From Prevotella sp. tf2-5 (GTDB lineage Bacteria > Bacteroidota > Bacteroidia > Bacteroidales > Bacteroidaceae), in contig NZ_FOWK01000002.1 in NCBI RefSeq assembly GCF_900115435.1, positions 310,001 to 374,000 of the forward strand: 64,000 nucleotides of DNA. Direction: 5' to 3'. The notes under the pieces are model-generated. The model saw nothing but the letters and a program-made list of their open reading frames with translations. It ran no database searches and was not told the DNA's origin. Below are positions 27,962-37,800 of this stretch, piece by piece. The position numbers and the translations under genes are program-made. Position 1 is the stretch's first letter. Each line of letters starts with the position of its first letter.

Positions 27962-28083
27962 ATATATATCTGTATTCGTTTTCGATTTTGTTTGAAAAAT
28001 AGGGTGGGAATGTTTCACGAGTGGAAACACCTTGATGAACAGGAAATCATCCCCGGGAGGGGTGGGATTCCTTAATTCGTGTG

Positions 28084-28115
28084 CAAAATTACAAAGAATA
28101 ATCTGAACCGCCAAA
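28084..28115 (-). promoter_or_regulatory. Promoter for rho
   Basis: On the minus strand, TTTG (28115-28112), N20, TAATTTTG (28091-28084). Confidence 0.75.
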
Positions 28116-28158
28116 TTATTTAAGAGTTTTTTCCTTTCAGCTTTCCGGGGGTGTTTTA

Positions 28159-28246
28159 CGAAGGCGGCACTTCCTGCCCCTGAAGGTGCCGCTTCCTCGG
28201 GTCGAAGGCGGCACTTCCTCGGGTCGAAGGCGGCACCTTCTTAGGG
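28159..28246. repeat. Tandem array, 22-bp period, four units
   Basis: Units are 28159-28180, 28181-28202, 28203-28224 and 28225-28246. Each has a GAAG...CTTC-like mini-palindrome around a GC core, and in unit 2 the core is in the opposite orientation (GGTGCCGC instead of GCGGCAC). The unit matches the array inside the U32 gene at 62101 (18 of 22 positions by eye, opposite strand). It lies between the two divergent promoters. Confidence 0.9.
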
Positions 28247-28392
28247 CGAAGTATGTATGAAGATGACTCTATACTCGACAATAAAAATAAAAAAAACTCC
28301 TTTTTATTTTGTATTTTGCTCACTTATTTGTATCTTTAAGCCTTCTTTGAAGGCATGAAGATAGGCTGCATCTCAAAAAAATTCAAATAATA

Positions 28393-28424
28393 TTTGGTTT
28401 TTTGTTCGATTTGCACTATCTTTG
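28393..28424 (+). promoter_or_regulatory. Promoter for infC-rpmI-rplT
   Basis: TTTG (28393-28396), N20, TATCTTTG (28417-28424), close to consensus. The ATG follows 39 bases after the box. Confidence 0.8.
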
Positions 28425-28462
28425 CACCCAATTTGAGAAATTAGACGCGAAAAGAACAGTCG

Positions 28463-29164
28463 ATGAAGAATGACAACATGAAGAATCAGTACCGCATTAA
28501 CGAGCAGATCCGTGTTCGTGAGGTACGTATTGTAGGCGAGGGTGAGAGTACTGTCGTTCCTACTCGTCAAGCATTGGATATGGCGCATGACCAAGGTGTG
28601 GACCTTGTGGAGATATCGCCGAATGCCAATCCTCCAGTATGTCGACTGATTGACTATTCGAAATTCCTCTACCAGCAGAAGAAACGCCAGAAAGAGATGA
28701 AGGCGAAGCAAGTGAAGGTGGAGGTGAAGGAGATTCGTTTCGGACCCCAGACCGATGAGCACGACTATCAGTTTAAGCTGAAACACGCCAAGGAGTTCCT
28801 GGAAGAAGGTAATAAGGTACGCGCGTATGTGTTCTTCCGTGGTCGCTCTATTCTCTTCAAGGAGCAAGGTGAGGTGCTGTTGCTGCGTTTTGCCAATGAC
28901 TTGGAGGAATATGGTAAGGTAGAGCACATGCCATCACTGGAGGGTAAGAAGATGTTCCTCTATCTCGCGCCTAAGAAAGCAGGTGTTGCAAAGAAGAGTC
29001 AGCAGGCTCGTGACCGTGAAAGGCTACGGGTAGGCGACGATGAGTCTGTTGCCGAGGCAAAAGAGGCAGAGAGACAACAGGCACCGTCGAACGGAGGACT
29101 TTTCGCCAATGCGAAGATCAGTGCCGACGCACTGAAGAAACTGACAGAGAGCGAGGAGGATTGA
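28463..29164 (+). CDS. infC: Translation initiation factor IF-3
   Basis: Binds the 30S subunit, checks the start codon and initiator tRNA, and blocks premature 50S joining. The core two-domain factor runs from about residue 10 to 175 ([19 protein letters not shown], then [13 protein letters not shown]). A C-terminal tail of about 55 residues rich in Glu, Ala and Gln makes 233 residues in total, longer than the usual 180; such tails occur in Bacteroidetes. It uses ATG, not the rare ATT start that allows autoregulation in E. coli. It is the first gene of infC-rpmI-rplT. Confidence 0.96.
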   Translation: MKNDNMKNQYRINEQIRVREVRIVGEGESTVVPTRQALDMAHDQGVDLVEISPNANPPVCRLIDYSKFLYQQKKRQKEMKAKQVKVEVKEIRFGPQTDEHDYQFKLKHAKEFLEEGNKVRAYVFFRGRSILFKEQGEVLLLRFANDLEEYGKVEHMPSLEGKKMFLYLAPKKAGVAKKSQQARDRERLRVGDDESVAEAKEAERQQAPSNGGLFANAKISADALKKLTESEED

Positions 29165-29242
29165 AAAAATGAAATGAAGAAGGTGGCGCGCCCGGTATAT
29201 GCGTAGTCGCCGATTATAATAACAATTTAAATATTTAAAACA

Positions 29243-29440
29243 ATGCCAAAAGTAAAGACAAATTCCGGTGCGAAGAAGAGATTCTCGTTCACGGGTACAG
29301 GTAAGGTCAAGAGACACCACGCTTACCACAGTCACATTCTGACGAAGAAGACCAAGAAGCAGAAGCGCAACTTGGTAGGTTCAACCATCGTTGATGTATC
29401 CAACATGAAGCAGGTTCGCGACCTGTTGTGTCTCCGTTAA
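29243..29440 (+). CDS. rpmI: 50S ribosomal protein L35
   Basis: 65 residues, full length, very basic: MPKVKTNSGAKKRFSFTGTG at the start and HSHILTKKTKKQKRNL in the middle. It belongs to the large subunit and lies between infC and rplT as in most bacteria, with a 78-base spacer after infC. Confidence 0.97.
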   Translation: MPKVKTNSGAKKRFSFTGTGKVKRHHAYHSHILTKKTKKQKRNLVGSTIVDVSNMKQVRDLLCLR

Positions 29441-29477
29441 TTCACCTATTGTCAAACATTTAAAGTAAGAAGAAACT

Positions 29478-29822
29478 ATGCCAAGATCAGTAAATCACGT
29501 TGCATCAAGAGCAAAACGTAAAAGAATTCTGAAACTCACTCGCGGTTACTTTGGTGCCCGCAAGAATGTTTGGACAGTAGCCAAGAACACTTGGGAGAAG
29601 GGTCTTACCTACGCTTATCGCGACCGTAAGAACAAGAAACGTAACTTCCGTGCCCTGTGGATTCAGCGTATCAACGCCGCAGCCCGCTTGGAGGGTATGA
29701 GCTACTCAGTCCTGATGGGTAAACTTGCCAAGGCTGGTATCGAGATCAACCGTAAGGTGCTCGCCGACCTCGCCATGAACAACCCTGAGGCTTTCAAGGC
29801 TATCGTGGATAAGGTGAAGTAA
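29478..29822 (+). CDS. rplT: 50S ribosomal protein L20
   Basis: 114 residues with the standard basic N-terminal extension ([20 protein letters not shown]) that reaches into 23S rRNA, and the globular end ([20 protein letters not shown]). An early assembly protein of the large subunit, and in many bacteria the autoregulator of this operon. It is followed by a terminator at 29851. Confidence 0.97.
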   Translation: MPRSVNHVASRAKRKRILKLTRGYFGARKNVWTVAKNTWEKGLTYAYRDRKNKKRNFRALWIQRINAAARLEGMSYSVLMGKLAKAGIEINRKVLADLAMNNPEAFKAIVDKVK

Positions 29823-29850
29823 ATCTCCGCATGGAATGAAAGAAAAAAGT

Positions 29851-29880
29851 CGTGACTCTTTGGAGTTGCGATTTTTTTTA
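29851..29880 (+). terminator. Terminator of the infC operon, overlapping the next promoter
   Basis: The stem TCGTGACTC (29851-29859) with GAGTTGCGA (29864-29872), two wobbles, has loop TTTG and is followed by eight T. The loop TTTG is also the -33 box of the next gene. Confidence 0.8.
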
Positions 29881-29889
29881 TTACCTTTG
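29860..29889 (+). promoter_or_regulatory. Promoter for LD-carboxypeptidase, near-leaderless
   Basis: TTTG (29860-29863), N18, TACCTTTG (29882-29889). The ATG at 29895 begins 6 bases after the box, so the transcript probably starts at or within a base or two of the start codon. Confidence 0.75.
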
Positions 29890-29894
29890 GCATC

Positions 29895-30848
29895 ATGAAA
29901 CGTTTCTATGTGACAGGGCTACTGACGATGCTGCTGTTGTCCGCATCGGCTCAGTTCTTACATGAGGGCGACACCATCGCCATCATCTCCCCATCGAGTG
30001 CTACAGATACTGCCACTATCAACGGAGGTGTCCGGACATTGGAGCGATGGGGCTTCCATACTGTTGTAGGACGGCATGCCCTGAACGACTATCGTGGTTT
30101 CGCCGGGACGATAGAGGAACGTAAGGCAGACCTGTTGTGGGCTTTGACGACACCGAGTGTGAAGGCTATCATGTGCTCCCGTGGCGGTGATGGTGCCGTC
30201 CACCTGTTGTGTGAGTTGTCTCCTAAGGTCTTTCGGCGTTATCCCAAACTGCTCATCGGCTTCAGCGACATCACCGCCTTACTCTCCGCAGAGGCATGTG
30301 CAGGCAACATGGGTATTCACGGCTCTATGTGTCATGCCATCAATACCTATGAGGGGAATGATACCGTCAGTCAGTCTTTGCGACGGATGATGACTGGCGA
30401 CTTGCCAGAATACCATGTCGATGCTCATCCATTGAACCAGTCTGGAAAAGCGAGGGGCGTTCTCGTAGGAGGTAATATGTCCGTGCTGCATGGTCTTGCA
30501 GGATCCGACTATGACCCTCTGCGACTCCCGGGGATCATCCTTTTCGTTGAGGACACAGGGGAGGGGATGACGAAAGTCGACCGTATGTTGCATAACATAG
30601 AGGTACGCGGCTTGATGTCACATGTCAAGGGGGTTATCATCGGACAGTTTACCAGTTATAAGAAGGTGCCCAACACTTTTCCAGACATGAACTATATGTT
30701 CCATGAGTACCTGCGGAATTATCATATCCCCGTATGCTACGACTTCCCAGTAGGTCACCGTCACATGCATAACTTCCCTATGCTGGTAGGCAGCATGGCA
30801 GAACTGGAAGTAAGAGGGGAGGGCGTCACCCTTCGTTTCTGTCCGTAA
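29895..30848 (+). CDS. LD-carboxypeptidase (peptidase family S66), exported
   Basis: 317 residues with a signal peptide (cut near LLSASAQF). It removes the terminal D-Ala of peptidoglycan tetrapeptides, which matters for recycling and wall maturation. The S66 triad is visible as Ser124 in IGFSDITAL, Glu219 in LFVEDTG and His288 in FPVGHRHMHNFPML. Classical LdcA is cytoplasmic, so the signal peptide indicates a periplasmic form. Its last 23 bases overlap the end of the convergent symporter gene. Confidence 0.9.
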   Translation: MKRFYVTGLLTMLLLSASAQFLHEGDTIAIISPSSATDTATINGGVRTLERWGFHTVVGRHALNDYRGFAGTIEERKADLLWALTTPSVKAIMCSRGGDGAVHLLCELSPKVFRRYPKLLIGFSDITALLSAEACAGNMGIHGSMCHAINTYEGNDTVSQSLRRMMTGDLPEYHVDAHPLNQSGKARGVLVGGNMSVLHGLAGSDYDPLRLPGIILFVEDTGEGMTKVDRMLHNIEVRGLMSHVKGVIIGQFTSYKKVPNTFPDMNYMFHEYLRNYHIPVCYDFPVGHRHMHNFPMLVGSMAELEVRGEGVTLRFCP

Positions 30849-32031
30849 GGTCGTGGTCGGTCATCGCACAGACACAGGAGTCACTCCATACATTGACTGC
30901 CGTCTCCACCATGTCGATAATGGTATAGATGGGGAGGATGATACCGAGTACGGCAACGGGGGCATTGATGCCTGACATCAAGGACAGTGTCAGGAAATAG
31001 CAACCCATCGGCACTCCTGCATTCCCTATTGCTGATACCACAGAGATAAGCAGCCATGACAACATGGTGGTCCAGGTGAGTGTGATACCGCCCTGTTGCA
31101 TGACAAAGAGACTGGTGACGAGGATAAATGCCGCACATCCGTTCATGTTGATGGTCGTACAGATAGGCAGTACGAAACGTGCCACCTTTGACTGTACTCC
31201 TAACCGCTGCTCTGCCGTCTCCATCGTGACGGGCAGGGTGGCGGCACTGCTTTTGGTGAAGAGTGCCATCAGGACGGCTGGCATCATCTTCGACAGGGTA
31301 CGGATGGGATTCAATCCCCTTAGCAACAGGAAGAGGGGAAGGACGACAAAGAACTGGAGGAGGTTGCCACCCAGTACGACGGCAACATACTTACCTAATG
31401 AGTCTGCGATGACGCCGGCATTGAGTTGTGCCGACAATTGTGCAGCAAAGGCGACAATACCGACTGGCAGTGTCCATATCAGTCCACGGATCATCATAAA
31501 CAACAGGTCTTGCAACCCATGCAGGAATTTCACTACTACCGTCTTCTGTTCTGTCTCTGGCATTCGTGCTAAGGCAATACCAATTGCCGCTGCCAAAAGT
31601 AATAGCGAGAGCACATTCCCCTCCAGGAAGGGCTTGACAATATTATTGGGAATGACAGTTAACAGATGGTCTATGTAGGAGAGTTGAGTACTAGGGGTGG
31701 AGAGTGGAGAGTCAGTTTCCACAGTCTTTATATCCAACTGTCCCGGTGCGATAACCACATAAAGGAGGAGTCCTACCGCCGCTGCCACGATGGTGGTCAG
31801 CAGGGTATAGGAGATGGTGTGTCGGAAGATGCGTCCTGCCTCCTGTCCCTTTCCCAATGAGGTAAGTGTCGTCGCAACGGCAAGCACAATCGTCGGAACG
31901 GCAAGCAGTTGGAACAGCCGTACATAAATCGTGGCGACGAAGTTCATCACATCATCCAGCCATCCGGTCTGTAATAATCCAAGGATGGCGCCCACAATAA
32001 GGGCGCCAATCCATACTAACATTTGCTTCAT
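30826..32031 (-). CDS. Dicarboxylate/amino acid:cation symporter (DAACS family)
   Basis: A 401-residue inner-membrane Na+ or H+ coupled transporter of the GltP/TcyP fold, with about eight helices and two re-entrant loops. Signature parts are TKSSAATLPVTMETAEQRLG (the serine-rich re-entrant loop), ICTTINMNGCAAF (the NMDGT-like unwound helix, here NMNGC) and IGNAGVPMG. The family includes the L-cystine importer TcyP as well as glutamate and C4-dicarboxylate carriers. It starts 34 bases after the UROD-like gene with no promoter visible between, so it probably belongs to the Cys-leader operon. A cystine or sulfur amino-acid substrate is inference. Confidence 0.88.
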   Translation of the reverse strand: MKQMLVWIGALIVGAILGLLQTGWLDDVMNFVATIYVRLFQLLAVPTIVLAVATTLTSLGKGQEAGRIFRHTISYTLLTTIVAAAVGLLLYVVIAPGQLDIKTVETDSPLSTPSTQLSYIDHLLTVIPNNIVKPFLEGNVLSLLLLAAAIGIALARMPETEQKTVVVKFLHGLQDLLFMMIRGLIWTLPVGIVAFAAQLSAQLNAGVIADSLGKYVAVVLGGNLLQFFVVLPLFLLLRGLNPIRTLSKMMPAVLMALFTKSSAATLPVTMETAEQRLGVQSKVARFVLPICTTINMNGCAAFILVTSLFVMQQGGITLTWTTMLSWLLISVVSAIGNAGVPMGCYFLTLSLMSGINAPVAVLGIILPIYTIIDMVETAVNVWSDSCVCAMTDHDLTDRNEG

Positions 32032-32065
32032 TTAGATAATTAACGGAAAAAATGGCTGTTTATTG

Positions 32066-33109
32066 TTATTTCTTATGGGTCTGACGCCAGGTGTGCGCAT
32101 AGTCAATGACAGCACGTAACTTCTCCCAGTCGGTATCTCCAGGAACGGTGCAGTCAGCACCCAGGATGAAGTTGGGAGAGGCATTCACCAAGACCTTGTC
32201 GACAGCAGCCTTCGCTTCCTCAACAGAGCCTGTGGCTATCACACCCAGTCGTTCCAGACCACCGAAGATAGGACGACCAAAACGCTGTTGTGCTTCTTTC
32301 AGATTAAGGGTAGAGCCGTCGGAGAAGTTCAAGGGAACGTTGATGATGCTGGCAGGATAGTCGGCAAAGGCATAGAGAGCCTCAGCGTTCTTAAAAGGAG
32401 TACCATAGTCGCAAATATGCAGGATATTGATCTCACCAATCTCGTTGGCAACCTCAGAGACATGTTTGTCCCACTGGCGTACCTGTTCGTTCCATATCTT
32501 GGATGAGAGGGAGTTGCCGTCACCACCTTGGCTGGATACATAGAAGCCGTCGGCACCATGCTTACGAGCAGAGCGCAGGTAGTTCTCGATAGAGAGGGAG
32601 AGATTCCTGATAGCCTTACCAAACGCCTCAGGATTCTCCTCTGCGAGTTTCTTCAGGTCCTTGCCACGACCTAAGGTCTGGTGGGCAAGTGCCAGGGGAG
32701 AGTAGACGGTAGGCAGTATGAATGCCTCTTTGCCGAACTCACGGGCAAGATCCTCGATGACGGCTACCTGAGGAGCGAAGAACGCCTCGTCATAGACGGG
32801 TACCTTTTCCCAGTCTTTGCCATTCTTGATGTCAATCTGCGGTACACTGATCTCATAGAACACCTTTACGAAGTCCATATTGGTGGCACGATAAAAGTCC
32901 TTGTGATCCTGTACTGCCTTGCGTCCGAGTTTGTTCTCGAAATGCAGGAAGAAACCTGCCGGCACATACTCGTTAGGACGACTCTGGTCGAGTACCTGCA
33001 GGATGCGCTCACGACGATTGTTAGCTACTTGTGACTGTGCGTCAACGGTTTGGAAACTTGCGGCTACAAGAAGAGCCACAGCGATAATTCTTAAATAATC
33101 TTTTTTCAT
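32066..33109 (-). CDS. Secreted uroporphyrinogen decarboxylase-like (UROD/MtaA/CmuA family) protein
   Basis: 347 residues. A clear signal peptide (MKKDYLRIIAVALLVAASFQ, cut near VDAQ) is followed by a (beta/alpha)8 domain of the UROD superfamily, best seen in FGRPIFGGLERLGVI and FILGADCTVPGDTDWEKLRA. True heme-pathway UROD is cytoplasmic and has an N-terminal arginine motif absent here. The superfamily also includes methyltransferases acting on thiols and corrinoids. The start at 33109 is set by the signal peptide. It is fourth in the operon after the binding protein, SusC and SusD. The substrate is unknown; tetrapyrrole binding or methyl transfer on a sulfur compound are possibilities. Confidence 0.8.
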   Translation of the reverse strand: MKKDYLRIIAVALLVAASFQTVDAQSQVANNRRERILQVLDQSRPNEYVPAGFFLHFENKLGRKAVQDHKDFYRATNMDFVKVFYEISVPQIDIKNGKDWEKVPVYDEAFFAPQVAVIEDLAREFGKEAFILPTVYSPLALAHQTLGRGKDLKKLAEENPEAFGKAIRNLSLSIENYLRSARKHGADGFYVSSQGGDGNSLSSKIWNEQVRQWDKHVSEVANEIGEINILHICDYGTPFKNAEALYAFADYPASIINVPLNFSDGSTLNLKEAQQRFGRPIFGGLERLGVIATGSVEEAKAAVDKVLVNASPNFILGADCTVPGDTDWEKLRAVIDYAHTWRQTHKK

Positions 33110-33129
33110 TGTTTTTTTATTATTTATTG

Positions 33130-33161
33130 TTATTTCGATATTTCGAGATTTCGAGATTCTG
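33130..33161. repeat. Degenerate octamer array in the SusD-UROD spacer
   Basis: Four 8-bp units of the type TTATTTCG/ATATTTCG/AGATTTCG fill the gap immediately after the SusD stop (on the coding strand). Related to the array at 34749-34812. Confidence 0.65.
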
Positions 33162-34742
33162 TTATTCAAAAGTGCTGTCATAAGGTCCTTCGCCAGACTC
33201 ACCGCTATAACCCCAGTTCTGTTCCAGATTCCGATTCAGGATGAGCTGGTCTTGTGGCAGTGGCAACAGGTAGTTCTTCTTCGACACATTCTGTGCTTTG
33301 GTGGTCTTCGTACCCAGCGTCTCCGCGTCAGTCGGCGTGTTTGCTTTCACATACTTGACGAGGATATGCCAGCGGATAAGGTCGAACCAACGCTGTCCTT
33401 CTAATACGAATTCCAAACGACGCTCCTCACGCAACCGCTCACGGAATTCCTCCTTGGTGAGTCCGGAAAGTTCAAGTGCAGAACCATCAGAGGGAGTGAA
33501 CTGTGCGTGCTCATAGGGACTCCAATAGGCGCGACGGCGTACCTGGTTGATGGCATCATAGGCAGCAGCCGTGGGACCGTTCAGCTCGTTCTCTGCCTCA
33601 GCCTTGATGAGTAACACCTCCGCATAACGGATAATGGTGGTGTTGACAGACTGTCCTGCAGAGTTACCAGGAGAAGAAGGATTGGCATAGTTCAGCGAGT
33701 CGATATACTTACGGAAGCGTGGGATGGTAAACTCGAAATCCTCTCCCGTGTTGGGGTTGTAGAGACGCTTTGCCCAGGAACCGTCACGACGCTGGTCGCG
33801 AGGGTCTGTCTGCTCATAATATTTGTCACTGGTGGCGAGCAGCACAGGCTCTGAGTTACTCCAGTTGGTGGCAAATGTACAGTGTCCTGACACATTACCA
33901 TTGATGGTACGGTCGTGCTCGATGGAAAAGATATGTTCCGCACCATTTTTCTTGTCTACCGACCAGTTGTCAATGAACTTATCCAGCAGACGGTACTTCC
34001 CAGAACTGATGACCTTATCTGCATACAGGATCGCTTTCTTGTAGTAATCACTTTGATTTGTCTTCCCTTTCTCACTGCTGGTCTGTGCCCATACCAGATA
34101 TACCTTGGAGAGAAGGGCTGAAGCGGCAAGTGATGATGCCTTACTGTCGAGACTGGTATAGTTGGCTGGCAGGCTCTCACCTGCTGTAAGGTCGGCGACA
34201 ATCTGCTCATACACCTCGTCCACACTATTACGGGGGGCACCCTCTCCCTCACCGTCATGCAGGACGATGGGAACTCCTCCGAAATAACGCACCAGGTTGA
34301 AGTACATGAAGCCACGGAGGAAACGAGCCTCGTTGATGTAGTTTTGTTTTGACTGCTCGTCGAGCCAGGAAGCCTCACTCACCTTGTCGATGACGACATT
34401 GGCACGGTTGATGGCAGTATAATGCTCCTCCCAGGCATAACTAACAAAGACATTCGTAGGTTGTACGGCAAAGTTGCTAAGCTCACGGATATGTGCCGAG
34501 TTTGTCTGTGCCCCAGCCTTCACATAGTCAGTCTGCAAGTCATTGATATAGATACTCTGGTTATTGAACATCCCATAGAAACCATCTACCGTGAATTCCT
34601 GATAGATACCATTGACGGCAGTCTCTATATCTTCCTTACTCTGATAGAAATTGTCCTTATCAATGGAACTGATGGATTTCTGCTCTAAGTCGGCGCAACT
34701 GCTGAGCAGAAGTGTTGCTATATATAGTAAATTCTTTTTCAT
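33162..34742 (-). CDS. RagB/SusD family outer-membrane lipoprotein
   Basis: 526 residues. A lipoprotein signal with lipobox LSSC (Cys near residue 17) is followed by TPR-like helices with NRANVVIDKVSEASW and EARFLRGFMYFNLVRYFGGVP, the hallmark of SusD proteins. The C-terminal segment EERRLEFVLEGQRWFDLIRW is also diagnostic. It is the surface lid that hands ligand to the partner SusC channel. The start at 34742 is fixed by the signal; the frame runs further upstream only through repeat DNA. The operon has no glycosidase, so the ligand need not be a glycan. Confidence 0.95.
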   Translation of the reverse strand: MKKNLLYIATLLLSSCADLEQKSISSIDKDNFYQSKEDIETAVNGIYQEFTVDGFYGMFNNQSIYINDLQTDYVKAGAQTNSAHIRELSNFAVQPTNVFVSYAWEEHYTAINRANVVIDKVSEASWLDEQSKQNYINEARFLRGFMYFNLVRYFGGVPIVLHDGEGEGAPRNSVDEVYEQIVADLTAGESLPANYTSLDSKASSLAASALLSKVYLVWAQTSSEKGKTNQSDYYKKAILYADKVISSGKYRLLDKFIDNWSVDKKNGAEHIFSIEHDRTINGNVSGHCTFATNWSNSEPVLLATSDKYYEQTDPRDQRRDGSWAKRLYNPNTGEDFEFTIPRFRKYIDSLNYANPSSPGNSAGQSVNTTIIRYAEVLLIKAEAENELNGPTAAAYDAINQVRRRAYWSPYEHAQFTPSDGSALELSGLTKEEFRERLREERRLEFVLEGQRWFDLIRWHILVKYVKANTPTDAETLGTKTTKAQNVSKKNYLLPLPQDQLILNRNLEQNWGYSGESGEGPYDSTFE

Positions 34743-34748
34743 AATTTT

Positions 34749-34812
34749 CGATATTCCGTTATTTCGATATTCCGTTATTTCGATATTCCGATATTCCGAT
34801 ATTCCGTTATAA
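34749..34812. repeat. Octamer array in the SusC-SusD spacer
   Basis: Eight consecutive octamers of the types CGATATTC and CGTTATTT occupy the whole spacer and cover the SusC stop codon. Confidence 0.85.
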
Positions 34813-37800
34813 TGTGATGTTAAATCCAAAGAGTATGGTCTTGGCGGCAGGGTAGGCACCATAGTCCACTCCCTGATACAAAGCACTGGTCTCATCGATG
34901 CCGTTACGGTTGGCTTCTGGGTCATATCCATTGTAATTGGTAATCGTGAAGAAGTTCTGTAACGAGACATACAGACGTAGCTTGGCGTCCTTCGTGATCT
35001 GTGGGACAGACAGAGTGTAGCCTAATTGGATATTACGGAACTTCAGGTAGCTGGCATTCTCCACGAAACGGTCGTCAGCATAGATAGAGGTAGCACTGCT
35101 TGCCTTTTGGATGGTATTGCTGGGATTGGTCACCGTCCAACGGTCTGCCACTTCGGCAAGTGGATTGTAATAATAGCCGTTACCACGATCCAGACGACAG
35201 GCGAGGGCATTGAAGAGTTTGTTACCATAACTTCCGCTTATGCTTACGAAGAGATCCCAGTTCTTGTAAGCTACCTTGGTATTGAAACCATAGGTGAAGT
35301 TCGGCTGGATGTTTCCCAATACGACACGGTCTTGCTCGTTTACCACACCGTCGCCATTGATATCCTCAAACTTCGGATTACCAGGCTCTACAGTAGAGAT
35401 GGTTTGGGCAGGCAGGCTGCTGAGGTCCTCGTCCGACTGGATGATACCTTTGAAGCGATAGCCGTAGAAGGTGCCAAGGGGCTCGCCGACCTTCACAATC
35501 AACGGGTTGATATACTGTAGCGTACCTACCGCCGCAAAATCAGGGAGGAAATACTCTGAGTCTCCTAGGCTGGTCACCTCGTTCTTGTTATGTGCGATAT
35601 TCGCATTGACATTCCATTTCCACTTCTTATTGTCAATCAGTACTCCGCCGATTTCCAACTCCACACCTTTGTTCGTTACAGAGCCCACATTGCGAAGCAC
35701 GGTGGAGAATCCTATAACCTGCTCGACAGGTACGTCTAACAACAGATCGTTGGTTTTTTTGTAATACGCATCCAACGTCACCGTCAGACGGTTTTGGAAA
35801 AAGCCGGTGCTCAATCCTATATTATATGAGGTTGTCGTCTCCCATTTCAGGTCAGGATTAGACTTGTTCTCGATGATGTAGCTCGTTGCCTTCTGGTTGT
35901 TGATAATCACGGTGCGAGGTACTACATTGGCGGCAAACTGGTAATCGCCAATCTCCTGGTTACCCACCGTACCGATAGAGGCACGTAACTGGATGAAGTC
36001 GACATTCTTGCCAAGATGGAGCCATTTCTCGCGGTCAATATTCCATGAGAGACCTAAAGAGGGAAACCATCCCCAGCGATGGTTGTCCGCAAAGCGACTG
36101 GAGCCGTCGGCACGCAATGTCAGCGATGCGTTATAACGGGAGTCGTAGCTGTAGTTTACACGACCGATCCATGACTGCAGGGTGGAGATATAATGACTGC
36201 TGACAGAAGGAAGGGTAGTTGCGGCGGCACCTAGATTGTCATAACCCGTGGCATCGTTGCTGAATCCATAGGAGGTGGTGGCGACACTGCTACGGTCGGT
36301 ATGCTGAGCAGTATAACCTAACAGGACATTCAGGGAGTGTACCCGCTTGAACACATTGCTATAGGTGGCTGTATATTCAGTCTGCCATGTTGTGGTCTTT
36401 GTCTGCCCCACTGAGGCATAGCCGTTGTTGGCGAGACCGCCAGTCGTATAGGAGGGAGCATAGTAGCTCTGTCGGGTGTTGGAGATGTCAGCCCCCAGAC
36501 TTGCCTTCAGTTTCAACTGTGGGATAACGGTCCACTCGGCGAAGCCAGTACCTATAAAACGAGTGTTCTCCGTCTCTGCCTTTGTGTTCTCCAGATCGCT
36601 GATAGGATTACCAACGCGTCCGTTATAGATATCCACACTGGTAGGAGTGGGCTCATAGTTATATGAACCGTCTGCATTATAAATAGGGGTATAAGGCGTA
36701 TGTGAGATGGCGGCGACCCATGGGCTGGGGGAGAACATGCTTCCACTGTTGTCGGCAACACCTGTTACCTTGTTATAGGCACCATTGGCATTGATGCCCA
36801 CCAGCAATGTCTTGAAGATATTTCGCTCATAGTTGGCACGACCTACATAACGCTTCAGACCTGTACCTTTCAAGATGCCGTCCTGACTCTTATAGCCACC
36901 ACTGATACTGTAACGGGATATCTCATCACCACCGACAACTGACACCTGATGCTCTTGTGAGAAACCAGTGCGTAATGCGGCATCCTGCCAGTCGTAGCTC
37001 TGGGTGGGGGTGTCAATATGATAACCTACCTCCCCATTGTCATACAACTCATTCCACAGACCGACCCATTGCTGGGCATTCAGATAGCTCAGTCTCTTGG
37101 CGATGGAGCTCCATCCGAAAGAGGCGTTATAAGTAATGTTGTTACGACCATGAGATCCTTTCTTAGTGGTGATGATGATGACACCATTGGCACCGCGGGT
37201 ACCATAGATGGCGGTGGCTGATACATCCTTCAAAACCTCGATACTTTCGATGTCAGCGGGATTGAGAAAGGCAAGTGGATCGAGGGTTGCATCACTGGTC
37301 TTGGCTCCTGTACGGTTAGACGCAGGGTCGTTATACACGATAAAGCCATCGATAACATAGAGAGGCTCATTACCTCCCGTGATGGAATTACCACCACGTA
37401 TGCGGATGATGCTGGCGGCACCTGGTTGACCACTGGTCTGGGTGACGTTAAGACCAGCCACTGCACCTTGTAAGGCACTCTCCACGGAGTTGTTCTGCTG
37501 ATGCAGGAGTTCACTGCCTACACTGGAGATAGCACTGGTCAGCTCCAAACGCTTCTGCTCACCATATCCAATCACTACTACCTCGTTCAGTCGACTGGCA
37601 TTGTCGCTCAACTGGATATCAACGGGTTCAGAGGTGTCATAGACATCTACCTCTTGTGGACGGTAGCCGACATACTGAACACTAAGGGTAAGGGGCAACT
37701 CTACGTTGGTCACCAATGTGAAGTTTCCGTCTATATCTGTTACGGCACCTAACTCCTTGCTCGACTTGGGAACCACAGAAGCTCCAATCAATGACTCTCC

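Larger units (their letters stand above)
27962..28462. other. Divergent rho / infC promoter region
   Basis: No gene of its own is visible. It holds the rho leader (about 115 bases), the rho promoter, a 22-bp-period array (28159-28246), an AT-rich stretch, a small GCCTTC-TTT-GAAGGC hairpin (28340-28354) and the infC promoter. Confidence 0.7.

Noticed and set aside
27962..28114. Upstream N-terminal extension of Rho (start at 28114)
   Set aside because: The extra 51 codons would cover the leader and a promoter-proximal region and have no family character; MYTKNEL at 27961 is the normal start.
34743..34970. Longer SusD start at 34970
   Set aside because: The extension is antisense to SusC and the octamer array; the lipoprotein signal at 34742 is decisive.
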